A DNA stretch of 64,000 nt from Alphaproteobacteria bacterium (GCA_022825235.1 JAJDYI010000039.1:62001-126000); one strand, 5' to 3'. Positions 36,996 through 46,007 are shown, counted from the stretch's first letter. Made by a program: numbers and translations. The notes: generated from the letters alone by a model not told the origin.

Positions 36996-37318
36996 AGTGG
37001 CTGGGAAGGTTCGTTCGAAGGCCCATGCGCGGATGCAGGTGCCAGCTAGCCAATGTTATGTTCACACACGAAAAACATCAGATGTTTGATGTTTTCTGAA
37101 ATCTGATCCGCTTCCCGGCGCGCATCGACATCTCCTACCCGGGTCCGGACGCCGGCACGCTCGCTTGGAGTCAAGTTGGAGTCATCCGGCTGGGTCCGTA
37201 TAACGTATATCCCTTTGACGCAGTGGCGCGTGCCCATATTCGCGCAAGGTCGACAGTCACTTCCGTCCTTTCTGTGCAGATTTTGTGGCGCATCCAGGCG
37301 GAATGAAGGAGGATTGCG
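36996..37318. other. Gap between swfB and aminotransferase, AT-rich dyad
   Basis: No gene. It contains a 24-base dyad at 37072-37095, AAAACATCA and TGATGTTTT around GATGTT, unusually AT-rich for this genome. It could be an operator. A strong AAGGAGG stands 8 bases before the TTG start at 37319. Confidence 0.5.
37072..37095. promoter_or_regulatory. AT-rich inverted repeat (operator-like)
   Basis: Perfect 9-base arms AAAACATCA / TGATGTTTT with a 6-base centre, about 220 bp before the aminotransferase start. Both the AT content and the perfect symmetry suggest a repressor or activator site; there is no linked regulator gene. Confidence 0.4.
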
Positions 37319-38560
37319 TTGGCAGTTTCGATCGATTACGCGGCGCTGCTGGCGCCCGACCTCCCGGCACCTGCTCCCGGCTGGCAGGGCCGCCCGCCCT
37401 ACAATTTCATTGGCGGCCACGTCGATGCGGCCAGCGTGCCGGTCGAGGACATGATCGCGGCAACCGCGACGGCTCTACGGCGGGACGGAGCCACGCTGTC
37501 CACCTACGGCCTGGAGAGCGGCCCGCTTGGTTATCGGCCGCTCCGCGAGTTTGTCGCCGCCAAACTCAAGAAGCGCAGTGGCCTGTCGGTCTCACCGGAC
37601 GAGGTCCTGATCACTTCCGGCTCCATACAGGCGCTCGAGCTTGTCTATCAACTCCTTTGCTGTCCCGGCGATACGGTCCTGGTCGAACAGTTCACCTATG
37701 CGGGCACGCTCAGCCGGCTCCGCGGTCTCGGCGTGAACCCGGTCGGCATCTCGCTCGACGAGAGCGGCATGCGTGCGGATCTGCTGGCTGCGAAGCTGGC
37801 CGAGCTCAAGGCCCAGGGGATCCGGCCGAAATTCATCTACGTCATCCCGACGATCCAGAATCCCGACGGCAGCATCATGCCCGAAGGGCGCCGCGCGGAG
37901 CTGCTGCAGGTATCGGCCGAATACGGGGTGCCGATCTTCGAGGACGAGTGCTACGCGGATCTCCTGTGGAACGGCGAGCGTCCGCCCGCCATCGCGGCCA
38001 TGGATGAGGGTCGACAGGTCATCCACTGCGGCTCGTTCTCGAAGACCATCGCGCCGGCTCTACGGGTCGGCTACATCATCGCCGAGCCCGGCTTGGTCGC
38101 GCAGATCGCTGCCTGCAAGGAAGACGGGGGCACCGGGGCGCTCGAGCAGATGATGCTGTCCGAGTACTGCTGGAGCCACTTCGACGACCATGTCGACAAG
38201 GTCACCCTGCTGCTCAAGGAAAAGCTCAACGTAATGACCGAGGCGCTGGAAGAGCACTTCGGAACGACGGCCGAATTCACGGCGCCACCTGGCGGAATCT
38301 TCCTGTGGGTCTCCTTCCCGGACGCCGTGGACGCCATGAAGCTGGCATCTGCCGCCGCAGCCAGGGGAGTGGCGATCAACCCCGGCCCCGATTGGTCCGC
38401 TGATGCTGCGCCCGCGCGCTCGCGGATCCGCCTGTGCTTCGGGAACCCCACCCACCAGGCCATTCGGGATGGCGTGAAGGTGCTTGCCGAAGTCTGCCAC
38501 GAGGAGTTCGGCGTCCCGGTGCGAAGCGGGAATATCGAGCGGAACAGCCAGTCGAACTGA
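37319..38560 (+). CDS. PLP-dependent aminotransferase, fold type I
   Basis: 413 residues. The PLP lysine lies in SFSKTIAPALRVGY, the cofactor Tyr/Asp region in FIYVIPTIQNPDG and FEDECYADLLW, and the substrate Arg near SRIRLCFG. The sequence resembles 2-aminoadipate/multi-substrate aminotransferases (the MocR-like C-terminal group without the DNA-binding domain). TTG start with AAGGAGG 8 bases upstream. It follows swfB after a stem-loop and 356 bp, so it is probably not in the same transcript. Substrate unknown. Confidence 0.85.
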   Translation: MAVSIDYAALLAPDLPAPAPGWQGRPPYNFIGGHVDAASVPVEDMIAATATALRRDGATLSTYGLESGPLGYRPLREFVAAKLKKRSGLSVSPDEVLITSGSIQALELVYQLLCCPGDTVLVEQFTYAGTLSRLRGLGVNPVGISLDESGMRADLLAAKLAELKAQGIRPKFIYVIPTIQNPDGSIMPEGRRAELLQVSAEYGVPIFEDECYADLLWNGERPPAIAAMDEGRQVIHCGSFSKTIAPALRVGYIIAEPGLVAQIAACKEDGGTGALEQMMLSEYCWSHFDDHVDKVTLLLKEKLNVMTEALEEHFGTTAEFTAPPGGIFLWVSFPDAVDAMKLASAAAARGVAINPGPDWSADAAPARSRIRLCFGNPTHQAIRDGVKVLAEVCHEEFGVPVRSGNIERNSQSN

Positions 38561-38899
38561 ACCTGTGTCCCTGCGAAGGGTGTAGGAACGGCACGCCGCC
38601 ACGATCACGGCAATGGTTGCGTGAACACGTCCGGGTCAAGGCGCTAGGGGGCACCTCGCGTCGATCACGGGCGCCGTCCCGCCGCGTGTACCGGTCCCGC
38701 CTGCCGCGTCAGAACTGAAGCGGATGCTTCAGGCACGTGGAAATAGCGGGTTTCCGCCGGCCAACGAGAACGAGGGTCAGGGCGCGAGAAGGGGCGCGTG
38801 CAATTGGAGTCCGGGGATGCTAAGTGGTCCGCGTCGGTAGCCCGGCGATCCGGACGCTGGCACCCGCAGATACCCGCCTAGCCATCAGAGGATGACGCC
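38561..38899. other. Gap of 339 bp with a short stem-loop
   Basis: No gene seen. CTGAAGC (38715-38721), GGAT loop, GCTTCAG (38726-38732) form a 7-base-pair hairpin 155 bases after the aminotransferase stop; no T-tract. The GAGG of CAGAGGATGACG lies about 9 bases before the ATG at 38900. Confidence 0.45.
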
Positions 38900-39775
38900 A
38901 TGACCGGTGCCGCGCCCTACGAACCGCCAACAGTCTGGAAATGGGAGATGGAGAGCGGCGGTCGCTTCGCCTCGATCAATCGCCCCGTGTCCGGCGCCAC
39001 GCACGAACAAGAGCTTCCCCGCGGCAGTCACCCGCTCCAGCTGTACTCCCTGGCGACCCCCAACGGGGTGAAGGTCACGGTGATGCTGGAGGAGCTGCTG
39101 GCGGCAGGGCACAGTGGTGCGGAGTACGACGCCTACGTGATTCGCATCGGGAACGGCGATCAATTCGGGTCCGGGTTCGTTTCCATCAATCCGAACTCGA
39201 AGATTCCCGCCCTGGTGGACTATTCGCTGCCCACACCGACCCGGGTGTTCGAATCGGGCGCGATCCTGCTCTACCTCGCAGAAAAATTCGGCGCCTTCAT
39301 TCCGGAAGATCCGTCGGAGCGGGCCGAGTGTCTCTCCTGGCTGTTCTGGCAGATGGGTTCAGCGCCTTACCTCGGCGGCGGATTTGGGCACTTTTACGCC
39401 TATGCCCCCTCCAAAATGGAGTACCCGATCGATCGCTACACCATGGAGGTGAAACGGCAACTCGATGTCCTCGACAAGCGCCTCGCCGAGACACGCTATG
39501 TGGCGGGCGATGCGTACACCGTTGCCGATATCGCGATCTGGCCGTGGTACGGCGTCTTGACGACGGGCAAGCTGTACAACGCGGCTGAATTTCTTGCCGC
39601 GAGCGAATACAAGAACGTCGTGCGCTGGTACGAGGAGATCGCCGCACGTGACGCCGTCGTTCGGGGGCGGAAAGTCAACCGCTTGAGCGGACCGTTGGAG
39701 GACCAGTTACACGAGCGCCACGACGCATCCGATTTTGAACTTCGGACTCAGGACCGGCTCGAAGCCGCGGCGTAG
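38900..39775 (+). CDS. YghU-type glutathione transferase
   Basis: 291 residues with an N-terminal extension of about 45 residues, then a thioredoxin fold (LYSLATPNGVKVTVMLEEL), FESGAILLYLAEKFG and the helical domain with YTVADIAIWPWYG. YghU-like proteins bind two glutathiones and act as disulfide-bond reductases, not classical GSTs. The N-terminal PPTVWKWEMESGGRFASINRP segment is typical of this subgroup. The monocistronic setting gives no clue to the substrate. Confidence 0.88.
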   Translation: MTGAAPYEPPTVWKWEMESGGRFASINRPVSGATHEQELPRGSHPLQLYSLATPNGVKVTVMLEELLAAGHSGAEYDAYVIRIGNGDQFGSGFVSINPNSKIPALVDYSLPTPTRVFESGAILLYLAEKFGAFIPEDPSERAECLSWLFWQMGSAPYLGGGFGHFYAYAPSKMEYPIDRYTMEVKRQLDVLDKRLAETRYVAGDAYTVADIAIWPWYGVLTTGKLYNAAEFLAASEYKNVVRWYEEIAARDAVVRGRKVNRLSGPLEDQLHERHDASDFELRTQDRLEAAA

Positions 39776-39877
39776 GGCCGCTGGATCAGGTATTACGGTC
39801 TGGGTTGTGCAGGCCTGTGGCGGGAGAACTTCGCGCGCTCTGAAGATCGTGACGCACGTCGCACCGTGACGTCCGTG

Positions 39878-40288
39878 CTAGCGGTGCGGCACGGTCGGCC
39901 GACCCTCGGCGATCCACTGCAGGATGCCCTCGTGCACGTTGTAGACGCGCTGGTATCCAAGACGCTCGCTCAGGAGGCGGCTCACCGCTGCACTGCGCCC
40001 GCCGCTCCGGCAGATCAGCACGATGGGCTTATCGGAAGCCGCGATCGGCACGATCGCTGCCATCCACGCGCGGACGTCATAGCGTCCTTCCTCATCGAAG
40101 AAGGTCTGGAGGTGGCTGCCTTCGATGACGCCGGTCTGTATCCACTCGTCGGGCCTTCGGATGTCGATGACGGCGACCCCGTTCGACAACAGCTGTTCGA
40201 GCGTGGCGTTGCCGATATCGGATACCTCGGCGCGAGCAGGGGTACTGATGGCTAGGGTCAAGACGACGAGGAGTGCCAGTTTCAGCAT
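39878..40288 (-). CDS. Secreted rhodanese-domain protein
   Basis: 136 residues: an N-terminal signal peptide ending near ARAEV and one rhodanese domain. The catalytic loop is CRSGGRS with the active Cys, preceded by VIDIRRPDEW and followed by the helix NVHEGILQWIAEGRP. It probably transfers sulfur or handles thiols in the periplasm; the exact substrate is unknown. It is about 100 bp from the convergent GST gene. Confidence 0.88.
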   Translation of the reverse strand: MLKLALLVVLTLAISTPARAEVSDIGNATLEQLLSNGVAVIDIRRPDEWIQTGVIEGSHLQTFFDEEGRYDVRAWMAAIVPIAASDKPIVLICRSGGRSAAVSRLLSERLGYQRVYNVHEGILQWIAEGRPTVPHR

Positions 40289-40726
40289 CGGAACATCCCC
40301 GGGGGATCGAGTCGAATGCGCAGGTCCAGCCTACCGCACTTGCGGGTCGGGCAGCGAAGCGGCACCCATCCAGCCTGGGCACCACTTGGGGTAGGGGGCC
40401 AAGTCGCACGTGCGGAAGCGCATGAACGAAGTGCGTGGAGCCATTCCGACCCCCAGCCTCTCTGTCTCTCCGGCGCCAAAAGACTGGGCCGTTCAACGTT
40501 CCAGTCTGGGCGCGAACTGCCTTGGTGAGACGTGCTCGAATACCTGCCTGGAAGATCAAGGACGGCAGGTTCGACTCGAGTCTCGGACGCACGATCTTTC
40601 TTACGGTTGGGATGGTGTGGTAGGGCCGGATCGAGCCCGAGGCGCGGGAGTAACGAGCTTTGCAGTGCGTCAACTGAGCTGCCGGACGAAGCCGGGACGG
40701 CGCGGTGGCAGCATCGACCCCTCGAA
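40289..40726. other. Gap of 438 bp between the rhodanese and dctM genes
   Basis: No protein gene recognised. ACCTGCC (40541-40547) and GGCAGGT (40564-40570) could form a 7-base-pair stem with a 16-base loop on either strand, possibly after dctM. A tRNA-like CCA end was checked and rejected. Confidence 0.5.
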
Positions 40727-42022
40727 TTACAAGCGGAACGGGATGTAGAGCGCGATATCCGGGATGGCAACGACGATCGAAACCGTGATCAGGATCAGGA
40801 TCACGAACGGGAGGACGCCGTGCACGATGTCGGCGATCGTGGTGCCCGCGCCGTCGGGGGTCTGGCGGGCAACCGCCTGAATCACGAACAGGTTCAGGCC
40901 GACCGGGGGCGTGATCAAGGCGCACTCGATCATCATGGTGAAGATCACGCCAAACCAGATCGGGTCGATGCCGAATCCGGCTAGCGACGGCTGAATGATG
41001 GGCAGCATCAACAGCATCATCGACAGCGTCTCGAGGACGCAGCCCAGCGCCAGGAGCAAGGCGCAGATGGCGACGATGAATGCAATCGGCCCTGTCATGC
41101 TGCCGGTTACGAGCGCGGTGACGTCCTGCGGGAGCTGGTAGAGCGTGATGGCCTGCCCGAACACCTTCGCCCCGACGATGATGAACAGGATCATCACTGT
41201 CGTCCGCATCGACGAGACCGCGATTTGCGGCAGGTCCGAAAACCGCAGCGAGCGATAGATTCCAAGCGTGATGATCAACGCCGCGACGAACCCGACGCCG
41301 GCGGCTTCCGTGGGTGTGAAAATGCCGAGGTAAATGCCGAAAACGATGCCGGCGGCCAGGGCGAATGCCGGCAATGCCCGTGCCGTGGCCGTCCATCGCT
41401 CGGACCAGCTGGCGCGGGGCATCGACTGGTACCCGGACCCGAAGTGTGCCTTCGCAACGACGTACGCGATGAACACGCTGGCCAGCAGCAGGCCGGGGCC
41501 GATTCCTGCCAGGAACAGATCGACGATCGATTCCGAGAGAATGAAACCGAACACGATCATCGGAATCGAAGGCGGAATCAGAATGCCCAGGGTGCCGCCC
41601 GCCGCCAGCAGTCCGAAGACGAAGCGACGTTCGTAGCCGCGGCTGACCATCTCCGGGATTGCCACAGTGCCGATCGTCGCCGATGTCGCGACCGATGACC
41701 CGGACGTCGCTCCGAAGATGGCACAGGACAGGACGGTCGCCACGGCCAGCCCTCCCGGCCAGTGACCGATCCAGCTCTGCACGGCGCTGAACAGGCGCTC
41801 CCCGGCGCCGCCCTTGAGCAGCACGTTGGCCATCAGGATGAACAGGGGCACCGCCAGCAGGATGAAGTTGTCGACGCTCGAGAGCATCGCCTGCGGGATC
41901 ATGAGCGGCGAGTAGCCGCCGACCAGCAGCATCACGATGCCGAGCCCGGCCATGGCGAAGGCGATATCGAGCCCGACCAGAAGGAAGCCGAACAGTGTCA
42001 GCAGGATGACGATGCCGGTCAC
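40727..42022 (-). CDS. dctM: TRAP transporter large permease DctM
   Basis: Inner-membrane carrier of a sodium-coupled TRAP transporter, 431 residues. Hydrophobic segments run through the whole protein, with family blocks LAVPLFILMANVLL, AIFGATSGSSVATSATIG and the GCVLETLSMMLLMLPI segment. It ends in IPDIALYIPFRL. Last gene of the lyase-dctP-dctQ-dctM operon. Confidence 0.93.
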   Translation of the reverse strand: MTGIVILLTLFGFLLVGLDIAFAMAGLGIVMLLVGGYSPLMIPQAMLSSVDNFILLAVPLFILMANVLLKGGAGERLFSAVQSWIGHWPGGLAVATVLSCAIFGATSGSSVATSATIGTVAIPEMVSRGYERRFVFGLLAAGGTLGILIPPSIPMIVFGFILSESIVDLFLAGIGPGLLLASVFIAYVVAKAHFGSGYQSMPRASWSERWTATARALPAFALAAGIVFGIYLGIFTPTEAAGVGFVAALIITLGIYRSLRFSDLPQIAVSSMRTTVMILFIIVGAKVFGQAITLYQLPQDVTALVTGSMTGPIAFIVAICALLLALGCVLETLSMMLLMLPIIQPSLAGFGIDPIWFGVIFTMMIECALITPPVGLNLFVIQAVARQTPDGAGTTIADIVHGVLPFVILILITVSIVVAIPDIALYIPFRL

Positions 42023-42031
42023 GGTGCGCCG

Positions 42032-42541
42032 TCAGACCTCGCTGTGAGGCTGGTCGCCTCCGAGGAGCTCGGGCGAGTGAAAGCTCCCGACCACCGTGGC
42101 CAGCGCCTGCAGGACGATCAGCGTCAATCCAACGACGACCGGTCCCTGCAGCAGCCACATCGGCAGTTCCAGCGTGGTGTCCGTGGTCTGCCCGATGTCG
42201 ATCGAGAACTGCATCAGTTCGATCCCGTACCAGGCCGAGATCCCGGTCACCGCACCGATCGCCAGCAGTACCAGACGCGACAGCCACATTTGCACCGGCG
42301 GTGGAAGATAGGCCGTGAGGACGGTGATCCGGATGTGCTCGCGCCGTCCGACGAGCCACGCCGACGCCAGGAAGACCCCGTAGATCTGCAGTACTCGCGC
42401 GGTTTCCTCGACCCAGCTGGTCGGCGCCAGAAAGGCATGCCGCATGGCGACTTCATAGAAGACGATGAGGCCGATCACCGCGAACAGGGCCGCGGCGACG
42501 ACCGCCGCAACCTGGGTCAAGCGATTGATCAGGAGGAGCAC
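42032..42541 (-). CDS. dctQ: TRAP transporter small permease DctQ
   Basis: 169 residues with four membrane segments, a YEVAMRHAFLAPTSWVEETARVLQ block and a REHIRI segment typical of DctQ. GTG 42541 is in frame and 14 bases after the dctP stop; a CTG overlapping that stop is an alternative. It partners with DctM 9 bp downstream. A much longer frame extends upstream through dctP and is antisense noise. Confidence 0.85.
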   Translation of the reverse strand: MLLLINRLTQVAAVVAAALFAVIGLIVFYEVAMRHAFLAPTSWVEETARVLQIYGVFLASAWLVGRREHIRITVLTAYLPPPVQMWLSRLVLLAIGAVTGISAWYGIELMQFSIDIGQTTDTTLELPMWLLQGPVVVGLTLIVLQALATVVGSFHSPELLGGDQPHSEV

Positions 42542-42555
42542 GCGTGGGGGCGCCG

Positions 42556-43575
42556 TCAGGGCGCGCTGGCGGCGCGCAGTTCCTCGGCGGCAGTCAACAG
42601 CTGCTCTCCGAGAGGTCCAGCCGCCGTTCGATAGACCTCCTTGAGTTCGCGGGTGGCGTCCTGCCAGGCCTCGACGTCGGCTGCACTGAGGCGGTGGACG
42701 GTCATCCCGTTGGCCTCTGCCACGGTGAACGCCTCGGCTTCGATCTCGGCAAGCGCGTCGCGCATCTCGATTTCCACTGTCCGCGCGGCCCGGCTGACGA
42801 GCGTCTGCAACGCCGGCTCCAGGCGCTGCCAGACGCGTTCGTTGATGAGCACGATGAACTCGATGTTGCTGTGATTTGTCACGGTCAAGTGATTCATGAC
42901 CTGATACAGCTTCCGCTCGCTGACGCTCTGCATGCCGGTCATGCCGCCGTCTACCGTTCCGCGCTCGTAGGCGAGGTACTGCCGCGAGCCGCCGATGTTC
43001 GTGGCGGCGCCGCCGACATGGTTCACGAATTGCTCGAGCGCCTTTCCGAAGGTGCGGACCTTGAGGCCCTTCAGGTCCTCGGGTCGCCGCACGACGGTGT
43101 CGCGTGTCATCAGGACGGACAGCCCGTAGGGCTGCCACCACAACGGGCGGGCTCCCTTCTCGGTCATCGCCGCGTCAAGCGGGCCGCGTACCGGAGAATC
43201 CGGTTCGGTGGCCGCCCGGACGAGTTCCTGGGTGTCCAGCAGGAACGGCACGTTGAAGATGTCGACGGCCGGGATGGTGCCGGCAAAGCGGGCAAGCGAC
43301 GACGAGCCCATCTCGATCTGGCCGGAGGCGACGGCTCCCGGAACTTCCTTGTCGGTGAAGAGCTGGGATGCCGGGTAAATCTCCACCACCAGGTCACCGT
43401 CCGATTCCGCCTCAACGATCTCCTTGAAGCGGACGAGGTTCTGGCCGAGCGGCGTGGTCAGGGGAAGCTGCGTCGTGATCCTCAGCTTGGTTTCGGCAAC
43501 GGCCGAACCATGCGCAAAGCCCGCGGCAAGGGAGACCGTCGCGGCCAGCGCCAGCCAGCGCAGAGGCCGGGTCAT
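42556..43575 (-). CDS. dctP: TRAP transporter solute-binding protein DctP
   Basis: Periplasmic receptor of 339 residues with a Sec signal ending near SAVAET. The DctP fold is shown by LGQNLVRFKEIVE, GQIEMGSSSLARFAG, DLKGLKVRTFGK and the C-terminal helix. The ligand is probably a carboxylate. The ATG overlaps the stop of the upstream lyase gene (ATGA), so binding protein and enzyme are likely coproduced. Confidence 0.92.
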   Translation of the reverse strand: MTRPLRWLALAATVSLAAGFAHGSAVAETKLRITTQLPLTTPLGQNLVRFKEIVEAESDGDLVVEIYPASQLFTDKEVPGAVASGQIEMGSSSLARFAGTIPAVDIFNVPFLLDTQELVRAATEPDSPVRGPLDAAMTEKGARPLWWQPYGLSVLMTRDTVVRRPEDLKGLKVRTFGKALEQFVNHVGGAATNIGGSRQYLAYERGTVDGGMTGMQSVSERKLYQVMNHLTVTNHSNIEFIVLINERVWQRLEPALQTLVSRAARTVEIEMRDALAEIEAEAFTVAEANGMTVHRLSAADVEAWQDATRELKEVYRTAAGPLGEQLLTAAEELRAASAP

Positions 43576-44441
43576 GACGGTGCTCCCGTTTCCTGGTGTT
43601 CTGCGTAGGTCATGTAGGCCTCGAGGCCGGCGGTCTGGCACATGTCGTCAAACCCTCCCTGCAGGTGGTCCGGCGCCTTGCCCTGCGTGCGCAGGTCGCC
43701 AAGCGTCGCCCGCATGGCCCGCGTGGCCGTGATGAGGAGGCTCAGTGGATAAATTGCCAGCTGGTAGCCGATGTCGGTCAGGGTGTCGGCATCGAGGCAG
43801 GGAGTCTTGCCGCCCTCGACGATGTTGGCGAGAAGCGGCACGCCGGTGACGCGCTGGCAGATGATGCGCATCTCGTCCCGGTCGACGGGAGCCTCGACGA
43901 ACACGACGTCGGCACCTGCATCGCGAAAGCTCAGCCCCCGGGCGATGGCTTCATCCAGGCCGTGGGTGGACCGGGAGTCCGTGCGGGCAACGACGAGAAG
44001 GTCGTCGCCAGCCGTGTCCTTGGCAGTCTTGATCTTGGCGACCATCTCTTCGGAGGCGATGACCTGCTTCCCGGCCAGGTGTCCGCAGCGCTTGGGAAAA
44101 TCCTGGTCCTCGAGCTGGATCGCCGCCACGCCGGCCCGCCGATAGGCGGCCACTGTGTGGCGGACATTGAGGACGTTCCCGTATCCGGTGTCACCGTCCG
44201 CAATGACCGGGATTTCGGCGGCATCCACCATGCGGGCCGCGTTGTCGGCCATCTGGGTCGCCGTCATCAGGCCGATGTCCGGGGCGCCGAGAAACGCGCC
44301 GGAGACGCCGAAGCCCGTCATGTAGCAGGCATCGAAGCCGGCTTGCGCCACCAGGCGTGCGGTCCAGGCGTCATAGGCCCCTGGCGCCAGGCTGCATCCC
44401 GGGGAGGCGATCAGGCGGGTGAGCTGTTGGGCGGAGTTCAT
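43572..44441 (-). CDS. Isocitrate lyase/PEP mutase family lyase
   Basis: 289 residues from ATG 44441 (an ATG at 44462 would add seven). TIM-barrel fold with metal loop ADGDTGYGN and the catalytic lyase motif KRCGH, then VARTDSRSTHG and VEAPVDRDEM. KRCGH points to a C-C lyase such as 2-methylisocitrate or dimethylmalate lyase or oxaloacetate decarboxylase; a phosphonate role is less likely. Being first in an operon with TRAP genes suggests it degrades the imported carboxylate. Confidence 0.85.
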   Translation of the reverse strand: MNSAQQLTRLIASPGCSLAPGAYDAWTARLVAQAGFDACYMTGFGVSGAFLGAPDIGLMTATQMADNAARMVDAAEIPVIADGDTGYGNVLNVRHTVAAYRRAGVAAIQLEDQDFPKRCGHLAGKQVIASEEMVAKIKTAKDTAGDDLLVVARTDSRSTHGLDEAIARGLSFRDAGADVVFVEAPVDRDEMRIICQRVTGVPLLANIVEGGKTPCLDADTLTDIGYQLAIYPLSLLITATRAMRATLGDLRTQGKAPDHLQGGFDDMCQTAGLEAYMTYAEHQETGAPS

Positions 44442-44595
44442 GGGGAAGTCTCTGTCCATCACCGCTGGGGGAGTGTTCGCAGTTCATTATGGCGATTGAT
44501 CGCGACATCCCGCACCTGCGTCCGTCAGAGTCGATTGAACCGCTGTGTCCTACCTGACGAGCGCGATTCCTTGAGCAGTCATGAGCGCCATTTTG

Positions 44596-44738
44596 CTACG
44601 AGACGCACGCTGTTCGCCGATGAATTGGTCGATGCGTAATCCGGGGATTCGGAGAAACTGCGATTTGGAGCAACAGATCGCGAAGCGGCGCCGAGTACAG
44701 CACGTTGGCATCGAGCAGCGCGCCAAATGCCCTCCTTT
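44596..44738 (-). pseudogene. Decayed PIN-domain toxin fragment
   Basis: Just after the antitoxin stop, a good ribosome site (AAAGGAGG) is followed by codons reading GALLDANVLYSAPLRDLLLQ, the typical start of PIN-domain RNase toxins. The expected ATG is TTT, and the frame stops at 44598 after about 45 residues, losing the rest of the PIN domain. Only the first acidic residue of the active site remains. This is a disabled toxin gene, not a small protein. Confidence 0.6.
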
Positions 44739-44741
44739 GGT

Positions 44742-45191
44742 CTACTCGTATCCCATCCTTAGGGACTGGCTCTCCTTGGTGAGTTGGTCCAGCGCCTCCT
44801 GCCGCAACTGGGTGCTGCGTTCGTCGTAGGCTTTCAGGTCGTTGTACCGGATGCGCCGGTGGGTGCCCACCAGTCGGCACGGAATTTGTCCCTGGTCCAG
44901 GAGCTTGATCAGGAACCCCCGGGAAACGTTGAGCAAGTCCGCTGCCTGCTGCGTGGTGAGTTCCGCATGCACGGGTATCAGCGAGACAGCGTTCCCCTTG
45001 GCCATTTCGTTGAGCAGGTCGATCAAAAGGCGAACCGCTGCCGATGGCAGTTCGATGGTGTCGCGCTCGTCACCGGCGAGGCAGATTGCAACGGTGTCGG
45101 AGCAATCCCCGAGTTTCACCGAGAGCATCTGCGCGGAAGCCTGCGCAAGACGTGCCTCCCGTGGGTTGGGAAGAGTCGGTGCGAACCGCAT
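44742..45191 (-). CDS. Excisionase-type DNA-binding antitoxin
   Basis: 149 residues. A C-terminal helix-turn-helix of the excisionase/MerR-like kind is clear in LTTQQAADLLNVSRGFLIKLLDQGQIPCRLVGTHRRI. The N-terminal half resembles antitoxins paired with PIN toxins. A GGGGGAA precedes the ATG by 6 bases. The cognate toxin has decayed, so this gene may now act as a solitary regulator. Function as antitoxin is inferred from family and context. Confidence 0.75.
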   Translation of the reverse strand: MRFAPTLPNPREARLAQASAQMLSVKLGDCSDTVAICLAGDERDTIELPSAAVRLLIDLLNEMAKGNAVSLIPVHAELTTQQAADLLNVSRGFLIKLLDQGQIPCRLVGTHRRIRYNDLKAYDERSTQLRQEALDQLTKESQSLRMGYE

Positions 45192-45527
45192 GGTTGATTC
45201 CCCCTTGTCTAAAGTCTCGAAGAATCAGAGTGGATCGACTTAGGATGTAATCGATATAAGTGCAATATTCGCTAAATTCGCCAAGCTCGTCGAGCTTATC
45301 TCATCGATGGGGTGCTTCGTGAATTCTCCGGACTTGGGTGGGACCGAAGGGTGCCTCGCCGGCTCGAGCGGCTACGTAGCAGAACGATGAGATTCATCGC
45401 CGTGCTGGAGACCAGCCGGAACAGCCAATAGCCCAGCGTTACGATGCAACTCGACTGTCGACAGTCCGCTGAATTGGCGCTGCAGTCGTCCCTGCAGATT
45501 CGAAAAGAACGAGAATAGGCCACGACC
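45192..45527. other. Gap of 336 bp, divergent from antitoxin
   Basis: AT-rich in its first 100 bases, with AAGCTCG-T-CGAGCTT (45283-45297), a perfect 15-base dyad between the antitoxin and deoxyribosyltransferase genes. Excisionase-like antitoxins often bind such sites; that link is inference. No gene was recognised. Confidence 0.5.
45283..45297. promoter_or_regulatory. 15-bp dyad, possible antitoxin operator
   Basis: Perfect arms AAGCTCG and CGAGCTT around a single T, about 90 bases upstream of the antitoxin ATG. This is the right kind of location for autoregulation, but no repeat copies support it. Confidence 0.4.
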
Positions 45528-46007
45528 ATGGCATCAAGAAAAACCCTGTACCTGGCGAACCCGTACGGGTTCTCCGAACAGCAGCGGGAGGGTCCACTTG
45601 CGGCGTTGGTGACCGCGCTCGAGACCGCAGGCGCCGAGGTCTGGGAGCCCTTCGCCCGCAACAACGTGGTCGACCATTCCGTTCCCGGTTGGGCGTACCG
45701 CATCGGCCAGGCCGATCTCCGTGACGTCCGAGAGGCGGACGGGCTGTTCGCGGTGGTCAACGGCTGCCCGCCGGACGAGGGTGTCATGGTCGAACTGGGA
45801 ATGGCCGTGGCCTGGGAAAAGCCCGTGTTCCTGTTCCGTGACGATTTCCGCCGCTGCACGGACAGCGAGGCCTACCCGTTGAACCTCATGGTGTTTACCG
45901 CGTTGCCCGAGAACGGCTGGGAAGCCTACTGGTACAGCGGTATCGAAGAGATCGGAGATCCCGACAAGGCGCTCGCGCGATGGCTGCGGAGCCGGGACGC
46001 CGCGTAA
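45528..46007 (+). CDS. Nucleoside 2-deoxyribosyltransferase
   Basis: 159 residues of the NDT family, which swap bases between deoxyribonucleosides. Motifs: YLANPYGFSE at the N-terminus, IGQADLRDVREADGLFAVVNG, and the EGVMVELGMAVAWEKPVFLF block with the catalytic Glu. A role in nucleotide salvage is expected. Isolated single gene, divergent from the antitoxin. Confidence 0.85.
   Translation: MASRKTLYLANPYGFSEQQREGPLAALVTALETAGAEVWEPFARNNVVDHSVPGWAYRIGQADLRDVREADGLFAVVNGCPPDEGVMVELGMAVAWEKPVFLFRDDFRRCTDSEAYPLNLMVFTALPENGWEAYWYSGIEEIGDPDKALARWLRSRDAA

Noticed and set aside
37319-38560. Aminotransferase as a member of the swf operon
   Set aside because: A stem-loop and 356 bp separate it from swfB, and the known swf set has no such gene; kept as a neighbour only.
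40600-40680. tRNA-like 3' end (minus strand, CCCTACCA) between the rhodanese and dctM genes
   Set aside because: No acceptor or T-arm pairing could be built around it.
40092-42359. Antisense-like frame of 755 codons across the rhodanese and dctM genes
   Set aside because: Arg/Asp/His-rich translation with no family features; the dctM frame is clearly the real one.
43572-44441. Phosphonate pathway role (PEP mutase) for the lyase
   Set aside because: The KRCGH motif indicates a C-C lyase, and no phosphonate genes are nearby.
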